From contig CAMPDV010001035.1 in the NCBI GenBank assembly GCA_946699065.1, positions 84,987-148,986 on the forward strand: DNA of 64,000 nt. Reading direction: 5' to 3'. The position numbers and the translations under genes were made by a program. Origin of the DNA: Loxodes magnus (lineage: Eukaryota; Ciliophora; Karyorelictea; Loxodida; Loxodidae). The notes under the pieces are model-generated. The model did no database searches, had not been told where the DNA came from, and saw nothing but the letters and a program-made list of their open reading frames with translations. This document shows positions 23,701-36,608 of this stretch, piece by piece (within the stretch, counting starts at the first letter, position 1; every line of letters starts with the position of its first letter).

Positions 23701-26298
23701 TGTAAATTCTGCAATATTGGAGTATAAGACGAAACTCCCATCATAAGTACATGAGAATAATATATGGAAGAAAGATGTAAATCTTAATTGTACAACATTT
23801 ACCTCAATAACAGGTTAGAACTAATAGATTTACCAAACTTTGAACTATAACACATATATGAGGCAGTTACAAATTTGATTACTGAATATGTAATAAATAA
23901 GAAAAACTGAAGTAATAAATAGACTTTATAGTAAAAGATTACATTAAAGAAATATTAGAAAAAGGAAGAAAAGATACATTGAAAGAATTTTATCAAATTA
24001 AAAAGTAATTGGCAAAGAATTTTTTGGGATTTAATGAACATACGTTATTATATAATGAATTAACTAAACAAAAAAAATAGAAACTAAGCAAGGGAGAGCA
24101 AGAGGAAAGTTGAATTTAATCTAAGATAAGTGTAAAAAAGATTAACGGATAGTGAAAATGAATTAAAAACTCAAATTTAGCGTAAAAAATTTTCAAATTA
24201 ATTAATTATATTATGCTTAATTAAAAGCCAAGCATAAGCTAAAATTATTATCTTATATTAACCTCTTATCTTTATTTAAATTGTATTAGATTGCATTATC
24301 TCATTTCTACTAATCAGATACTCATATCAAATACCATTATAAAATCAATCAACTAAACTAAAATTAAGTTTCTAATTATTTTAATCAATCTGGTTCAAAC
24401 TAAAATTAAGTCTCTTACAACTAAAAACAGGCTACCTTATATAATAGCTATGGATTAAACCTTTAAAAATTACTTATTTATACTAAATTTACTATCTCTC
24501 TTAATATTAAGCCTTTAGCTTTAACTCAATTTACATCTCTTTAACTAAGACTAACAATTTATTCTATTAATAAGCTATTTTACTATATAATTAAGGATCT
24601 CACTTTTAATCATTCTAGGTGTTGCTGTTAAACAATAAAATTAAAGCTAGTTAAACATTATTCAAGATAAGGCTAACAAAACTAATATGATAAAAGCTAA
24701 TGAAAATCTATAATCTAATAAAATAAAACATTATTAAATCAACCAAAATAAATTACACCTAGAAAATTTATAACTAAGTTAATTATATTTAAGTTAAAGC
24801 TGGAATTGGAGATTCCAATTTTGATGAAAATTACCTTCAAAAGCTGAAAAATTGTATGAAATAGCTATTGCATAAAACAATTTTAGGAAAGATAAATAAA
24901 ATAAAACAAAAGATAAAATGAGAGAAACAACAATAATAAAAAGAAAATTTAAGAAAAAAACTAAGATGCTATAAAATTGAAAGAAGGCCTAAATTTATTG
25001 ATAAAGTTATTTTGTGTAATTTTTCTGCTAGATATCAGCGCTAAAAGAAAAAGAAATATAATGAATGCTGAATATAAACATAACTATGAAAATAAAACTA
25101 GAATAAAAGTCGAATAACCATAAATTCAAGCAATACTTGTTTAATAAGTAAAACTCACATTCGATATATCACTGTAGAAATTCGAACAAAACTTAAAAGA
25201 ACAAGAATTATATCTCTAATTGCGATTTATAAAGATGTTATAATAATTTTGAGTGCGTACTTTGGCTTATTTAAGCCTTTAGAGTTTTTTCAAGCCTAAA
25301 TTTTAATTTATTTTTTTGCCTTTATTCTAACAAAATTAATTGCATATTTTTTTATTTCTTAGTGTTTCTCAATTAAATTTGTACATTTTCATAGCTCTTC
25401 TATTTCTTAACTTTATAATTTTTGTATTAAAAAATTCCATCAGCTGAGAAATATAATATCTAAGAATAAATCTAAGGATATTAATTTGAAGATCAATGAA
25501 GACTAATTTATATAAACAGGCTATTATCTTTTAGTACCTATAGGAATTAGCTTATTGTCTTAAATTTCCTTAATAATTAATATTCCTCTGATTTATTATA
25601 AATTTTACTTTCTTTATTAAAACTTTCTTCAATTGATGAACTAATTAGTCTTATTATCTTACTAATTAAGATTCTAATTAGCTTTATGCTTCTAATTTTT
25701 TCTAAATTTACAAATACTTACTCTTTTATTATTTATGCATCTTGCAATATAGATTGTCTTTCATATTATTACACTTTTTATACAGTTCCGTCTTTTATAA
25801 ATTTTACTTCTCATCTAAGCTCCAATGAGATATTTCTATAGAAATGTTTAGTTGTATAGGTAAATATTCAGACTAATTTTTTTATAAATTATAGTTTTCT
25901 ACTATCTATGTTTGTTTACTTAAAAAGATTAAATTACTTTATTAATTTTTAATAATTTAAGACTTCACTGCGATGAAGGGTTACTGTGAACTCTTTTCTA
26001 GGCTCTATTTTAATAAATAAACACTTATATTTTATTAATTTTTTAATTAAATTTATTAAAAAAAGAAAAAAGTTCATTCTTAATTTATTGAAGCAAGTAA
26101 ATCATTATCAACTTAATAAAAGTTACTAAACAATTGTATTAGCTCTAGAGATTAAATGTCATTATAAATCAGTTATAGAATCAGTAAAACCTTCTATTTT
26201 TGTGATATTAATCATAAACAAGTAGTGAACAGTTAACTTGCAAGATTGAGGAAGAGATTTAATTCTTAATATAATTATATAAACATTAGAAGTAACAA
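23701..26298 (+). other. Possible coding region upstream of the membrane-type ORF
   Basis: Unique sequence between arm R1 and the ORF at 26,299. At about 23,925-24,150 one frame is clearly protein-like (KDYIKEILEKGRKDTLKEF, then ELTKQKKQKLSKGEQEES), resembling a LINE linker. At about 24,850-25,250 protein-like segments appear in changing frames. From 25,201 to 26,298 the frame of the downstream ORF is open and very hydrophobic (for example PIGISLLSQISLIINIPL), which could be a multipass membrane domain of the same gene. Other frames are nearly as plausible, so I do not set a start. Confidence 0.35.
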
Positions 26299-28434
26299 AT
26301 GAAGACTAAAATGAGAGCACTTTAATATCACTAATATGTATAATTATAACCTAATTTAAATAAAACTTAAAGGTATAAATTTCAAGCTCCACTTAAAATT
26401 CTTAAATGGTATCATGCTGAGATGTCGATCGTTAAGAATACTAGATTTAACTTAAAGAAACAATTTTTAAGCAGAAAAGAAGATTTCAAATAAGATGTTT
26501 AAAAAGATTGAAGTTAATTAAAGAGATTAGCTGAAAGTTGTAATTTAAGATCAAGGATTTTATAGAAGTCAATTCTCCATTGGCTGGAACATTAAGAACT
26601 CCAAAAAGCAAAAACAACTAAAAGGGAATAAAAGTAGAAAAAGAAGAGTTTAGGAAAACATTGTAGATATGAAATAATGTTTTAAGCCTTCAAGTGAACT
26701 CGATTTGTCTAATATTTTTAACATTCATTAGATTATTTAGAGTAAGAACATTAATTTGCTTGGTTATCTTTTAATAATATTTAAATTTTAATCTTTTAGC
26801 TATAAATCATTAGAGCAAAATCATTATATCATCTTATTTAAAAATAAGGAATGGATTAAAATAATAATAATAAGACTCAAGTTTAGATGAAGGAAATTAG
26901 TATAATTTTGTTAATAAGAAAAATAATAATAGTAGAAGACTTCTTAACTAAAAGTACTTCTATTAATATATTAATTGAATATCTTTAATTTAATATAAAT
27001 CTTTATTAAATAAAAGAAAGCTTCCTATTTCATTTAAATTAAAGAAATAAAAGACTTAACTGGGAACAATAAATGTTTTAGAACCTTCTAAACTTCACTA
27101 AAGTCTTAACTCCATCTAAACTGATGAAAAATTATCCCAAAATAAGGATTTGAGACTTAGCAAGTATATAAGAATAACAATTATAATTTGCAAATAAGAA
27201 ATTTTAAGTAATAAATCAAAAATAAATTAATCGACATCAAAAATAAAATTTTAAGACTTTAAGGCTTAATGAAGATATTGAAAATTATTTTTATTTGAAA
27301 GTGAAAAAGGATTAATTGAGCAGAATAATTGTAAAATATTATAAAATACCCGCTAAAAGTAAAATCTAAGAAGTATAAAATAAACAAATAGGAAATATTA
27401 TAATCAGTTTGAATTCTGAATTTGAGAATTCAGAAAAATATTCGCAAAACAAAAGAAATGCCTCATTAAATAATTAAAAAAGTGGCAAAAAATAGATAAA
27501 GTAAGATAATTAAAGACCATAAAGTGAGGTACAGCCTTCAGTTCAATAAATGGGAAGTGAAAAAATAGAATTTAAAGGAAGATCTTTAATGTATAGAATA
27601 AGAAAAAATTTAGGAAATAAGACTCAAATGAAAGTATCTAAAAATCAAAATAAATCTAAAAAGCCATTTTTTTATTTCTTCTAATAAAATTTTGTTAGCA
27701 TCGATTTCACAAAATTATTGAAGATATCTAAAGCTAAATTAGGAGATTATTAAATTAACCTTTAAATCTTGCAAAAGGCAGAAGAAATTTAAAAAAGATA
27801 AATACCAGAGTACAAATCTTTAATTTAACTATATTTAAATTATTATTCTTAGCAATCTTAAAAATATAAACTTTATAAATAATAAATAAAAGAAGCTCTA
27901 ACTAATCTATAACTATTAAAGGCATTTAATTATAAGGAAATGTCTATGGCTAAAATGATAAAGTATTATAAACTAAATAAAGGAAATTAATAATAAAATT
28001 AAATTTACAAATAATAGTATTAATAAGCTTATATAGGAAATTTAACTAAGACTATATAACTAATATTAAGAAGCTTAGTATTTTAAAAGTCACTAATAAA
28101 TTAAATATTCCTTTCTTAAGTTAGTCTTAATCAATAGGTATCTTATACTATTACTATATATTTTTTAACATTCTATTTATTTTTATTATGAAAAGGATAA
28201 TTCATTTGAATATATAAAAACTTAATAAAAAGAAAAAGATATAGAAATAATAATGAAATTGAAATATAAGATAAAATTCAAAAGGCTTATAGTGAGGGAA
28301 TAGTAAAAAGAAGAATAATAAATAGTGAAATACTGTAGTAGAAGGAAGAAGAAGAATAACAAGAGATTGACGAAATAATAGAGGAATATTTATTACCACA
28401 AGGGATCTTGGAGGAAGAATTTGTATTCAATTGA
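26299..28434 (+). CDS. Large unrecognised protein with C-terminal membrane segment
   Basis: From ATG 26299 (MKTKMRALQYHQYVQLQPNL) to TGA 28432-28434 one frame reads as protein for 711 residues with no frameshift that I could find. Early on it has a charged helical stretch containing KDWSQLKRLAESCNLRSRI, faintly like a Myb/SANT helix-turn-helix. The middle is Lys/Gln/Asn-rich and soluble. Near residue 625 there is a hydrophobic span (ITIYFLTFYLFLLW) followed by a basic stop-transfer (KRKRYR) and an acidic, Glu-rich tail ending GILEEEFVFN. TGA codes Trp at DWSQ, KWTRF and IWDL. I recognise no family. The hydrophobic run upstream at 25.2-26.2 kb may be part of it. The N-terminus is uncertain. 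Confidence 0.5.
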
Positions 28435-28440
28435 CTTTTT

Positions 28441-28478
28441 ATAGTGCTGCGCACCATTGTGGTGCTACGCGCGCTTTA
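28441..28478 (+). other. GC-rich hairpin just after the membrane-type ORF
   Basis: Right after TGA 28434 lies a GC-rich patch with stem GCACCA, loop TTG, stem TGGTGC (28449-28463), then GCTACGCGCGC. It stands out in this AT background. It could be a 3' end element of the gene or the 5' end of the Gag element that follows. Confidence 0.35.
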
Positions 28479-28639
28479 ATCAAAGTTTTTTTTTTATAAA
28501 AAAAATGGTTTCTAAGAAATAACAGAACTTTGAACAAAAAATTTAAACTGGAAAATTCTCTAAAAAAAAAAGTAAAATAATTACAATGAATGAAAGTGAG
28601 AAATATGATTGATATGACGAACATTAACCATTTGGAAAT

Positions 28640-29476
28640 CCAGAACTAAAAAAGCCTCCGACAAAAAAATGGAAATGGAATAGAATATTCGACTATCTAA
28701 AAATTAAGCAAGGAACGTAAGAAGAAGAGCTAACAAGTTTTAGAGAAGAAGTAGAAATCAATGGAACACTTATCAAGCTCCTCTTCAGAAGGCAAAGTAA
28801 TGGTTGGACAAGTTAATGAGAGCACTTCTCTTTCAATTGAAATGGAAAAGATGAAAAAATTAATTTCTAAATATGAAGAAAAAACATATAATCAAGGAGA
28901 AATAATTAGAGAGCTTATGAATAATATTGAGGATGAAAATAACGAACTATTAATTCTTAGGAAATAGCTTATATAAAACAATATTGTGACAGAAAAATAG
29001 CTCTATACTCAGTCCTAAAATAATTTCAAACAAGGGGTAAATATGAGTATTGAAGTCCTCCCTTCTTAAGCAAAAGATTAAGAAATAAATATAGAATAAA
29101 ATGTTGATAAAAGTTTAATTAAAAGAATAGAACAAATAGAAAAATTAGTTTTGCCTTAGTTGAATAAAAAAAAATAGACAAAAAATTGTTGATGTTGTAG
29201 GTCGAAATATCACTTATTAAAAAACTGTTAAAAATTATAAAAATTGAAAAAAGAGAAGAAATAAAAACATGAAGGATGTTAAACAAACTTTGAATAACCG
29301 ACTCAGGAATTTATAAATAGAAATTATTTAGTGGTAACATGGAAAATTCATTGTGGTAGCCACCCACATTCAAAAAAAGGCCGTGGTATACATCCACGTT
29401 AAAAAAAAGGCGGAGCGAAATCGGTTGGAATCCCGAAGAACTCCAAAACTCTTAACATTTAGTTTACATTATTATT
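28640..29476 (+). mobile_element. Gag-type retroelement, longer sibling of the L1 insertion
   Basis: Closely similar to 2845-3676 in inverted orientation, from the start of the ORF to the shared 3' end TTTAGTTTACATTATTATT. The similarity begins just before ATG 28675. The tail is short and is followed by an A run and then another Gag-like ORF, so a second element may have inserted at its 3' end. The 3' region keeps GTGGTATACATCCAC, a small hairpin also present in the L1 copy. Confidence 0.55.
28675..29400 (+). pseudogene. Gag-like ORF1 with CCHC knuckle, one-base deletion
   Basis: Starts at ATG 28675 (MEQNIRLSKNQARNVRRRA), matching the L1 copy. A one-base deletion near 28,740 (AACAAGTTTTAGAG against AACAAAGAACTAGAG) breaks the frame before the MEHLSSSSSEG segment. 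Downstream the frame is open through the coiled coil and the knuckle at 29,187-29,228 (CWCCRSKYHLLKNC, TGA at 29,190-29,192 = Trp), then GCQTNFEQPTQEFINRNY. The C-terminal part after the knuckle is probably the better-preserved version of the family here. Function as in the L1 copy: RNA-binding ORF1 protein. Confidence 0.6.
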
Positions 29477-29483
29477 AAAAAAA

Positions 29484-29960
29484 CTTCCGACACAAACTCA
29501 AATAGAAATATTATCTAAGTCATTAAAAGAGTTTATGCTTAAAAATAGATACCTCACTGATAAAGTAGAAAAATTAGAAAAACTAATAACGTCTTTACTT
29601 GAGAAACAATATTAATAATCATAAGAAATAGAAGACAAACTGAAACAAAGAATTCTTTAAATTTAATAATAAATTCAGGTAACGCCATTTTCGTTTTAAC
29701 AGAATTAATCAGATCCTATGGAAATAGAAAATGAAGCCTCAAATTAAAATAAACAGCAAACGTTTATTTAAAATAAGTAGTAAATTTAAATTAAATAAGT
29801 GTTACAGGAATAATAGTTTAAGAGAAGAATAAAATGCTACGTGTGCAATAAATAACACCAATGAAAATACTGCTACTAACTAAGCGAAATTTAAAGAAAG
29901 AATAAATAAGATATTTTTAGGAAATTATTTAGGATATATCCAATATAAAGCGGAAAAATT
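29484..29960 (+). pseudogene. Second Gag-like ORF, 5'-truncated, with CCHC-type knuckle
   Basis: The frame from 29,484 reads LPTQTQIEILSKSLKEF, then a Leu/Lys/Glu heptad region (KVEKLEKLITSLLEKQ), a Gln-rich stretch, and CYVCNKQHQWKYC at 29,835-29,873: CX2CX3HX4C with TGA (29,862-29,864) as Trp. The layout matches the other Gag-like ORFs (coiled coil, then knuckle), though sequence similarity is low. It begins exactly where the previous element ends, so the N-terminus is missing. The frame may continue past 29,960, but I cannot tell a protein from chance there. Confidence 0.55.
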
Positions 29961-31944
29961 TATAGAAAAAAACTAATAGTTTGAGCTAAAGGAATTAAAA
30001 AAAGAAAAAAAGCATAGGAATATCCCAGCAACACAAGATATTTAAAATTAAAGAATCTCGATGAGTCTCCTATTGTTTTAACATGCTGAATATAACTGCC
30101 AAGTAAAGCTGACTAGTATAAAAGGTTTAACATACCTGCTTTCAATTTGTAAATTGCAAGTTTAGTCTCGGAGCTACGCTACAATGAGGAGTTTAAATAG
30201 CAGTAAAAAGATACTAAGCAATTTTCTTTAAAAGGGTAGAAAAAAGCAAATAAATAATCAATCTAAGCTATAAGATTTAAGGATTAAGGAGCAAGTATAT
30301 CATTTACTTACCTAATAAGTAGAATCTGGAGATTAAAGCAAAAAACATTAGATAGATTTATTTTAAAGATTTTCTTAAATTAAAATAGACAACTTCATAT
30401 GATTCTTTTTTAGAAGATTTACAATAATGAGGCTAGGAAGTAGATTTACCTTCAAAGTAGCTGCTTGTTTATTTGAATCAATTAAGATAGTTTAGTTGCT
30501 GGTTCAATTTCTTTCAGTTTATCTTCTTAAAAAATTTATTTTCAAGAAAAACAAACTAAGTGTAAGAGCAGGAATTACATATTAATGAGCAGTAAAATGA
30601 AATGATTAGAGAAGAAAGCAAGTTCAAACTGACCAAAAAACAACTTTAAAGTACTATCCTCAAAGTTAATAAATTCATTAAAGTACTTAATTGATTATTT
30701 ATTGGAGCATTACTAGTTAAATTAATAAATTATTAAGATTACTAGACTCAGTATCTTTAATTCAAGATAGTCTAATTCTTTATAATACTTCTTATTTATT
30801 ATCTTATTAAACTAACAAGATGCATTAAACCTTTAAGTATACAATATATTTCATTCTAAGCTTTTATTTACAAGAAATTTGCTAATAAGTATCATTAAAC
30901 TAATTTAAAAATAAAATCTAGCTTTAATGCTTTTTATGGTAGTTAATATTTTAGATTTATTTTAGCTTAGAGATATAAGGAAATCAAAATAGAGTAGTAT
31001 GATTTAAATGAAGAAAAAGGAAGTTAAGCAGATAGAGCTTCAAAGGATTAGACTGATAATGTTTTCAAGAGACTAAAGTGTGAATTTTTTTGTAATTTTA
31101 GGATTGAAACTTATACCTATTGAATAGTGAAGTGAATGAAGCAGCAAATTCAAGTCTAAGATATTGCAAAGTTGAAGAAAAAGACAGCAATTTTTATGTT
31201 CCTTAGAATATAAAAAATAAACGCAACTGAAAATTTTTGATTTAAGATAATCAAGAAATTGAAAAACTTAAAGAGTGTGTATAATTATGCTACTTCAAAG
31301 ATTTATATCTCAAATTATTGCATGAATATTTCAATCTAAATTTTAGAAAAATCATTGAATATTTGTAGTTCTAGAAGGATTTACATTTTTCATTTTTTTC
31401 AAAAGGACAATTCTTAAATTTATAAGTTTAAAATAGACATTTTGGCAACCCATTTGGACATGTACATTTCTCATTTATTTACCACTTTTTTATTTATGAC
31501 TTGGATTAATTAAATTTTAGTGACTTCTTTTTATTCATTTAGAAACACTGGAATTCTATAATTATTTAATTCTTCTATAAAACTTTTTTTTTTTTATTTT
31601 ATCTTAAGAAACTCTTGCTAAACCATGCTCAATATCCAATCTGTAACTACTTGAAACCTTAATTATTTTTTAAATATCAACCATGCCTTTTTGTTGCAAT
31701 TGATTATTTTAATTTATTCAGAAAAAAATTATAATTTAGAAGTTATTTCATTTAGATTGCAAATGAATTTCTTGAATCTTTTAATTAATAAGCTTCAATT
31801 TAAGATTTAAAGCTCTTTTCTTGTAGGTTTAATTTCCTTCTCACTTTCAGTATGTTTATTTAAATCCTTTCTTATTACTACTAAAGACTGTATTCTTTTT
31901 AAATTTTATGATTAAAGTCAATTAGACTAGGATTTATTGTGACA
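29961..31944. other. Unassigned segment between Gag-like ORF and arm L2
   Basis: The frame of the preceding ORF stays moderately protein-like to about 30,400 (for example QLPSKADQYKRFNIPAFN near 30,100), and an alternative frame is comparable. Further on the sequence turns hydrophobic or low complexity in all frames. I see no RT, endonuclease or transposase motif. Confidence 0.3.
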
Positions 31945-33102
31945 TTATTTTAGTTTTAAATAGCTTATATTAGCTAATCTAATACTTATTTTATCCCATA
32001 CTTATTACAAAGAAACATATTATGTTAAGTTTACTCTTTCTATTAATTCAGAAAATAATAATAGAATATATTTAAAATACGCTTTCTTTCTTAAAAAAGC
32101 TTATAATTTTATTAATAGCAAACAACTTATTTTAATAAAGAGAATATTAATATTGGTAACTATGTTTTTTGGATAAGTATATAATAATAGAATTAAGTTT
32201 TTATCTTTAAATAATCTAGAATAATTTAGGTATTATTAATTAGAAATGATAATTACAAAAATAACATAAATAATAAATATAATATTAGTTTGCTATAAAA
32301 AGAGAAAGTTATCTAAATATATTAATTATAACTAATCTAATATCTTTATTAATTAAAGAGAAATTAATTAATAACTAATAAAGCTAAAAGGATAAAATAT
32401 TAAGTATTTAATAGACATAATTAAACATATTAAAGCTTATTTTAATAATAAAATTAGATATTACTATTTAATAATTGTAAGATAAAATTAGTGATCAATC
32501 ATTTATAGTTAATTTAAATATTTACTTTCTACTATTTCTATTTATTACATTTATATTACCTATTTTACTTAGAATCAACATTATAATAAATTATATTAGT
32601 TTATTATTATAAGAGAGACCTTTATAAATAAAAGGTTTTAATGAAATAATAGTAAGAAAGTGGATAATTAAAAGATTTTATCTTATAGATTCTAAAAATA
32701 CTTTGATTTAAATAGATTGATGTTTTTTAATATTTATTTATGCTAATTAATAAGAAACTTATTTTATTTCTTAAATTAGTAAAAAGCTTAAATAAATATT
32801 TTTTTTGATTAAATGTAAGTGCAAAATAATAATTAATAACATTAGATTTAAAATAATAATTTATCCTTTTATTTAAAAGTAAAAAGAAATAAAATAATTA
32901 AAATTGTAAGAGTTTGTACAATATTAGTTTAATATCTTGTCTTTTTTTAAGATAAAAATAGAAAAATCAATGTTTAAGAAATAAAATATTTATAAGTATG
33001 CTTAATAAATAATTTAATTGTTTAATTGTATTGAAATTAAGTCAGTAAAATTCATTGAGTTATTTTAATTAAATATTTATTGAATTAATTTATAAAATTA
33101 AA

Positions 33103-34186
33103 ATGGAGAAAAAATAAATGGAGAAAAAAGAAAGGCAATTTACTAAAATTATTTTTTTAAGAAAACTCTTAAAAGCGAGAAACCACATTCTAAGGAAAGT
33201 ATCTCTACTTCATTTTAAGTATGAAATTCTGCCTAACTTATGTTATTAAAAGTTAATAAACAAGATCAGTTATGACCAAAGTAAAGGTATTTTTTTAATA
33301 TTTTTTAGATTAAGTCCTTACTGACACTTCAACTGTTTTCTCTGTTGTCATATCAAGTGACATGAATTGAATTGTATCAGGTTCAGGAACTCCTGAATAT
33401 TCGATAAAGATCTGGAATTTCCAGACAGGTACTCTCTTAAGAACCATAACAGGACATACTTCTACTGTTTGATCGGTAGTAATCTCCTCAGACTCTAGCT
33501 ATATCGTATCAGGATCTGGTGATACAACTATAAAGATCTGAAACTTATAGATTGGTTCTCTCATAAGAACTATAATGGGACATAATTTTCAAGTTTTCTC
33601 GGTAGTAATCTCCCCTGACTCGTAATATATTATATCAGGATCTTACAAAACTATAAAGATCTGAAATTTCCACAATGGTGATCTCATAAGAACTATAACA
33701 GGACATACTTCTACAGTTTTCTCGGTAGTAATCTCCTATGACTCTAGATATATTATATCGGGATCTTGGGATACAACTATAAAGATTTGGGATTTCTAGA
33801 CAGGTCAGCTTGTTCGAACTCTTACTGGGCATTCAAGCTATGTTAGATCGGTAATAGTGTCTAAGGATAATAGATACATAATATCAGGTTCTCGGGACAA
33901 GACAATTAAAATATGGGACTTCTCTTCTGGTTAGTGTATTCGTACTCTTTAAGGTCACTCAAGTTCTGTATCAAGTATTCAGTTAAGTGTTGATTCAAGT
34001 GTTTTATTTTCTGGTTCTTATGACAGAACAATCAAGGTCTGAAATTTTGATACGGGTGAGTGTATATAGACCTTGTAAGAACATATAAGTTCAATAGAAT
34101 CTATAGCATTGAGTGTTGACAATAGATGGTTGGTATCGGGAGGAGTATATGACAGGACTATTAGAAAGTGGAAGGTTTCGAGTTAA
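33103..34186 (+). CDS. WD40 repeat protein, arm L2 copy (7 blades)
   Basis: Starts at ATG 33103 with the duplicated MEKKQMEKK start. Intron 33281-33308, exon 2 to about 34,186. Every indel relative to the other copies that I read is a multiple of three: one codon lost in blade 1 (LTDTS for LTGHS), two lost in one SGSYDxT loop, one gained in SGGVYD, so the frame is open through all seven blades. At the usual terminal position this copy has TAA (34184-34186) instead of TGA. If TAA is always Gln here, the protein would be extended or termination lost. The loop residues after GH differ from the other copies. Confidence 0.83.
33281..33308 (+). other. 28-nt intron in the L2 WD40 gene
   Basis: GTAAAGG...TTTTTTAG at the conserved place; removal keeps the frame between ...SYDQ and the first blade. 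Confidence 0.75.
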
Positions 34187-35842
34187 GGAACTTATGATTT
34201 GACATAATTTAATTTTACGATTAAAGATATAAGATATTGGTTTTTCATTTAAATGAATGTTGAGTGGTAATAATGTTTGTAATTTTATGAAGTGTTTGCT
34301 TTATGTTTATTTATTAAAATTTGTATATTCTTAAATATTCTTGGCTTAAAATAAAGGTTGAGTAAATAATATAAGTTATTGAAATTAGTGAGGTATGTGA
34401 TTTAAAGATGTAATGTTTAAAAATATTTAAAATATAATTTTGTTAAATGAAGACATGAATTAAATTTTATGTTATTTTATTCTATAAAATTTTATATATT
34501 TATTTTTAGATTTTGTAAAGATTTCAAATTAAGTAAAAATTTTCATTTTTTTGTGAAGTAGTTAAAATATTATTAATAATGACAAATTAGTTTATAATAT
34601 TGATTATTATTTTTTATTTAATATCATTATTTATTATTATTATAAAATTTTAAATTTTATGTTTAAAATGTTATGTTTCTGATTAGAAAAATAATTTTTC
34701 TGATATTAAGTTTGTATTTTTATTTTCAATTTTAAAGTATGGATTTTATGAAAAATAAAAAATTTGTTTTTGCTCAGCGTTTAGTACTACCAAAGATTTC
34801 TGGGACAGAATAAATTTTTTTATTTCGGGATAAAAAATCCTAAAAAGGAATAAAATTGCAAGAAAAAATTCAAAATATAAAAGATTTTTGATAAAAAAGT
34901 AGGAATTTAAGAAATTTTTTAGTTTTATTAGAATTTGTAAATCTTTTTTGTTGAAATGGTATTTTGTAAAAATAAAAAACTTTTTTTTTGTTTTTAGAAA
35001 AAAAAATTAATTTGAAAATTTTTGAACAAAAAGTTTTTTTTTTAATAAAAAAAAAAACTTTGATAAGGTAAATTATTTTTTAAATTATAAAAAAATTATT
35101 CTTTATGTTTTGGAAAAAAATAAAATTTTTAATTTTTAAATTCTTTTCGAGTAAATGAAAAAATTCGCTTTAAAAATTTTTAATGTTGTAAAATTTACTT
35201 AAAAGAAAAGGATCTCATGAAAAAAGGAGATATAATAAAATAAACCATGAAATCGTGAAAATATTATCCTTTTTTCGCTCTGAGTTATTCGCTACAAAAG
35301 ATTTTCGGGATGGATAAATCCTTTTCTTAAAGGGATAGAATTTTAAAAGATTTGAAAAGTTTTTAAAATGAATTTTAAGAAGTAAATATTAAAAAATTAA
35401 TGACAATTTTAGGAAGAAACAAAATCAGTAAAAAACCTCTATAAGAGTTCTTACCGTTTATAATAGGTATTCTGAATTGTTAAAAAACTAATCTAAAAGG
35501 ATTTAAAAAATCCATTTATAAAAATATCAACAGTAAAATGGAAATAATGAGGTTATAATGCATCTGTAATATAGACCAATCTACAAAAAATCCAAGCAAT
35601 TAATTAAACAAGGATCTAAATAATATATCTAACCTAACTATATCAAATATAAAAATTAAAACTTACTAATCAAGTTTAAAAAAACTGTTTTATTATAATA
35701 ATAAGAAAAGCATTATAAATTTTAAAAGATTAACAAAAGTGCCTTGAAAAGAGCTTACTACAAGTAATTTATCTGCTTTTTAGTTTGCGAAAAGACGTTA
35801 ATTTAGAAGAGAAAAACTAGTTTTTAAGAAAAATTGCTATAT

Positions 35843-36155
35843 AATTGAAAAGATGGTGGAATCTGAGAATGACCTTCGTGAAACACTTTCTGGTTTTATG
35901 GTTAGGAACAAGTTCCTTTCCTGTCGCTGATAAAGTCCCTGGTCAGAGTCATTTTCTGAAGGGAATACTGTCTTTGAGATTATCCGCTCTTGGTAGGGGC
36001 TTGATGCCTGGCTGCTCATAGCGATGGAGCTCCCTAACAGCTGTGCCTGGAGCACAACAGGATATCCCCGTTATACCATAAAAAGAGAGCGTCAGGTCTT
36101 GCAATCGGAAAGGAGTTTCCGGTCCAAAAACCTTTTTAGTTGAAATTAATTAAAA
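35843..36155 (-). mobile_element. SINE-like insert, family 1 (copy in L2)
   Basis: A 313-bp minus-strand insert flanked by a 17-bp duplication AAGAAAAATTGCTATAT (35826-35842, 36156-36172). Arm L1 has the empty site near 9,505-9,530. It is very similar to the copy at 20,630-20,945. On the minus strand it runs from TTCAACTAAAAAGGTTTTTG to CCACCATCTTTTCAATT. Confidence 0.72.
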
Positions 36156-36608
36156 AAGAAAAATTGCTATATTAAATATTTTTTATCTTTAACATTTTTC
36201 TCATTCTGTAATATTAAAAAGAAAAGCTTTAAAGATAAACTTTCTGATTATAAGCAACTTAAATATATCTACTGTGCATGTAGAAAATCGATTTTATTTA
36301 TTTAATCTTAAAATTTTAATTCCTAATGAAGCTATTTTATTAAAGTTGAAAATAAAAAAAAATTGATTGATTGTTTATCATATAAAAAATATTTGCTAGT
36401 AAACTATATAAATAATTTGAATATATACAAAATTATAAAAATCTTCACTTTCTTGTAAGTTATCTTATACTTCCATCTAAAATAAGAACAAAATTATATT
36501 CTAATATTAAATTATACGTATTAGCAAAATGAAAGTGTAAATAATTAAGAAATCAATATACCTCCATTTCATAAAAAAAGGTTAAAAGAAAAGCTTTAAT
36601 CTTTTTTA

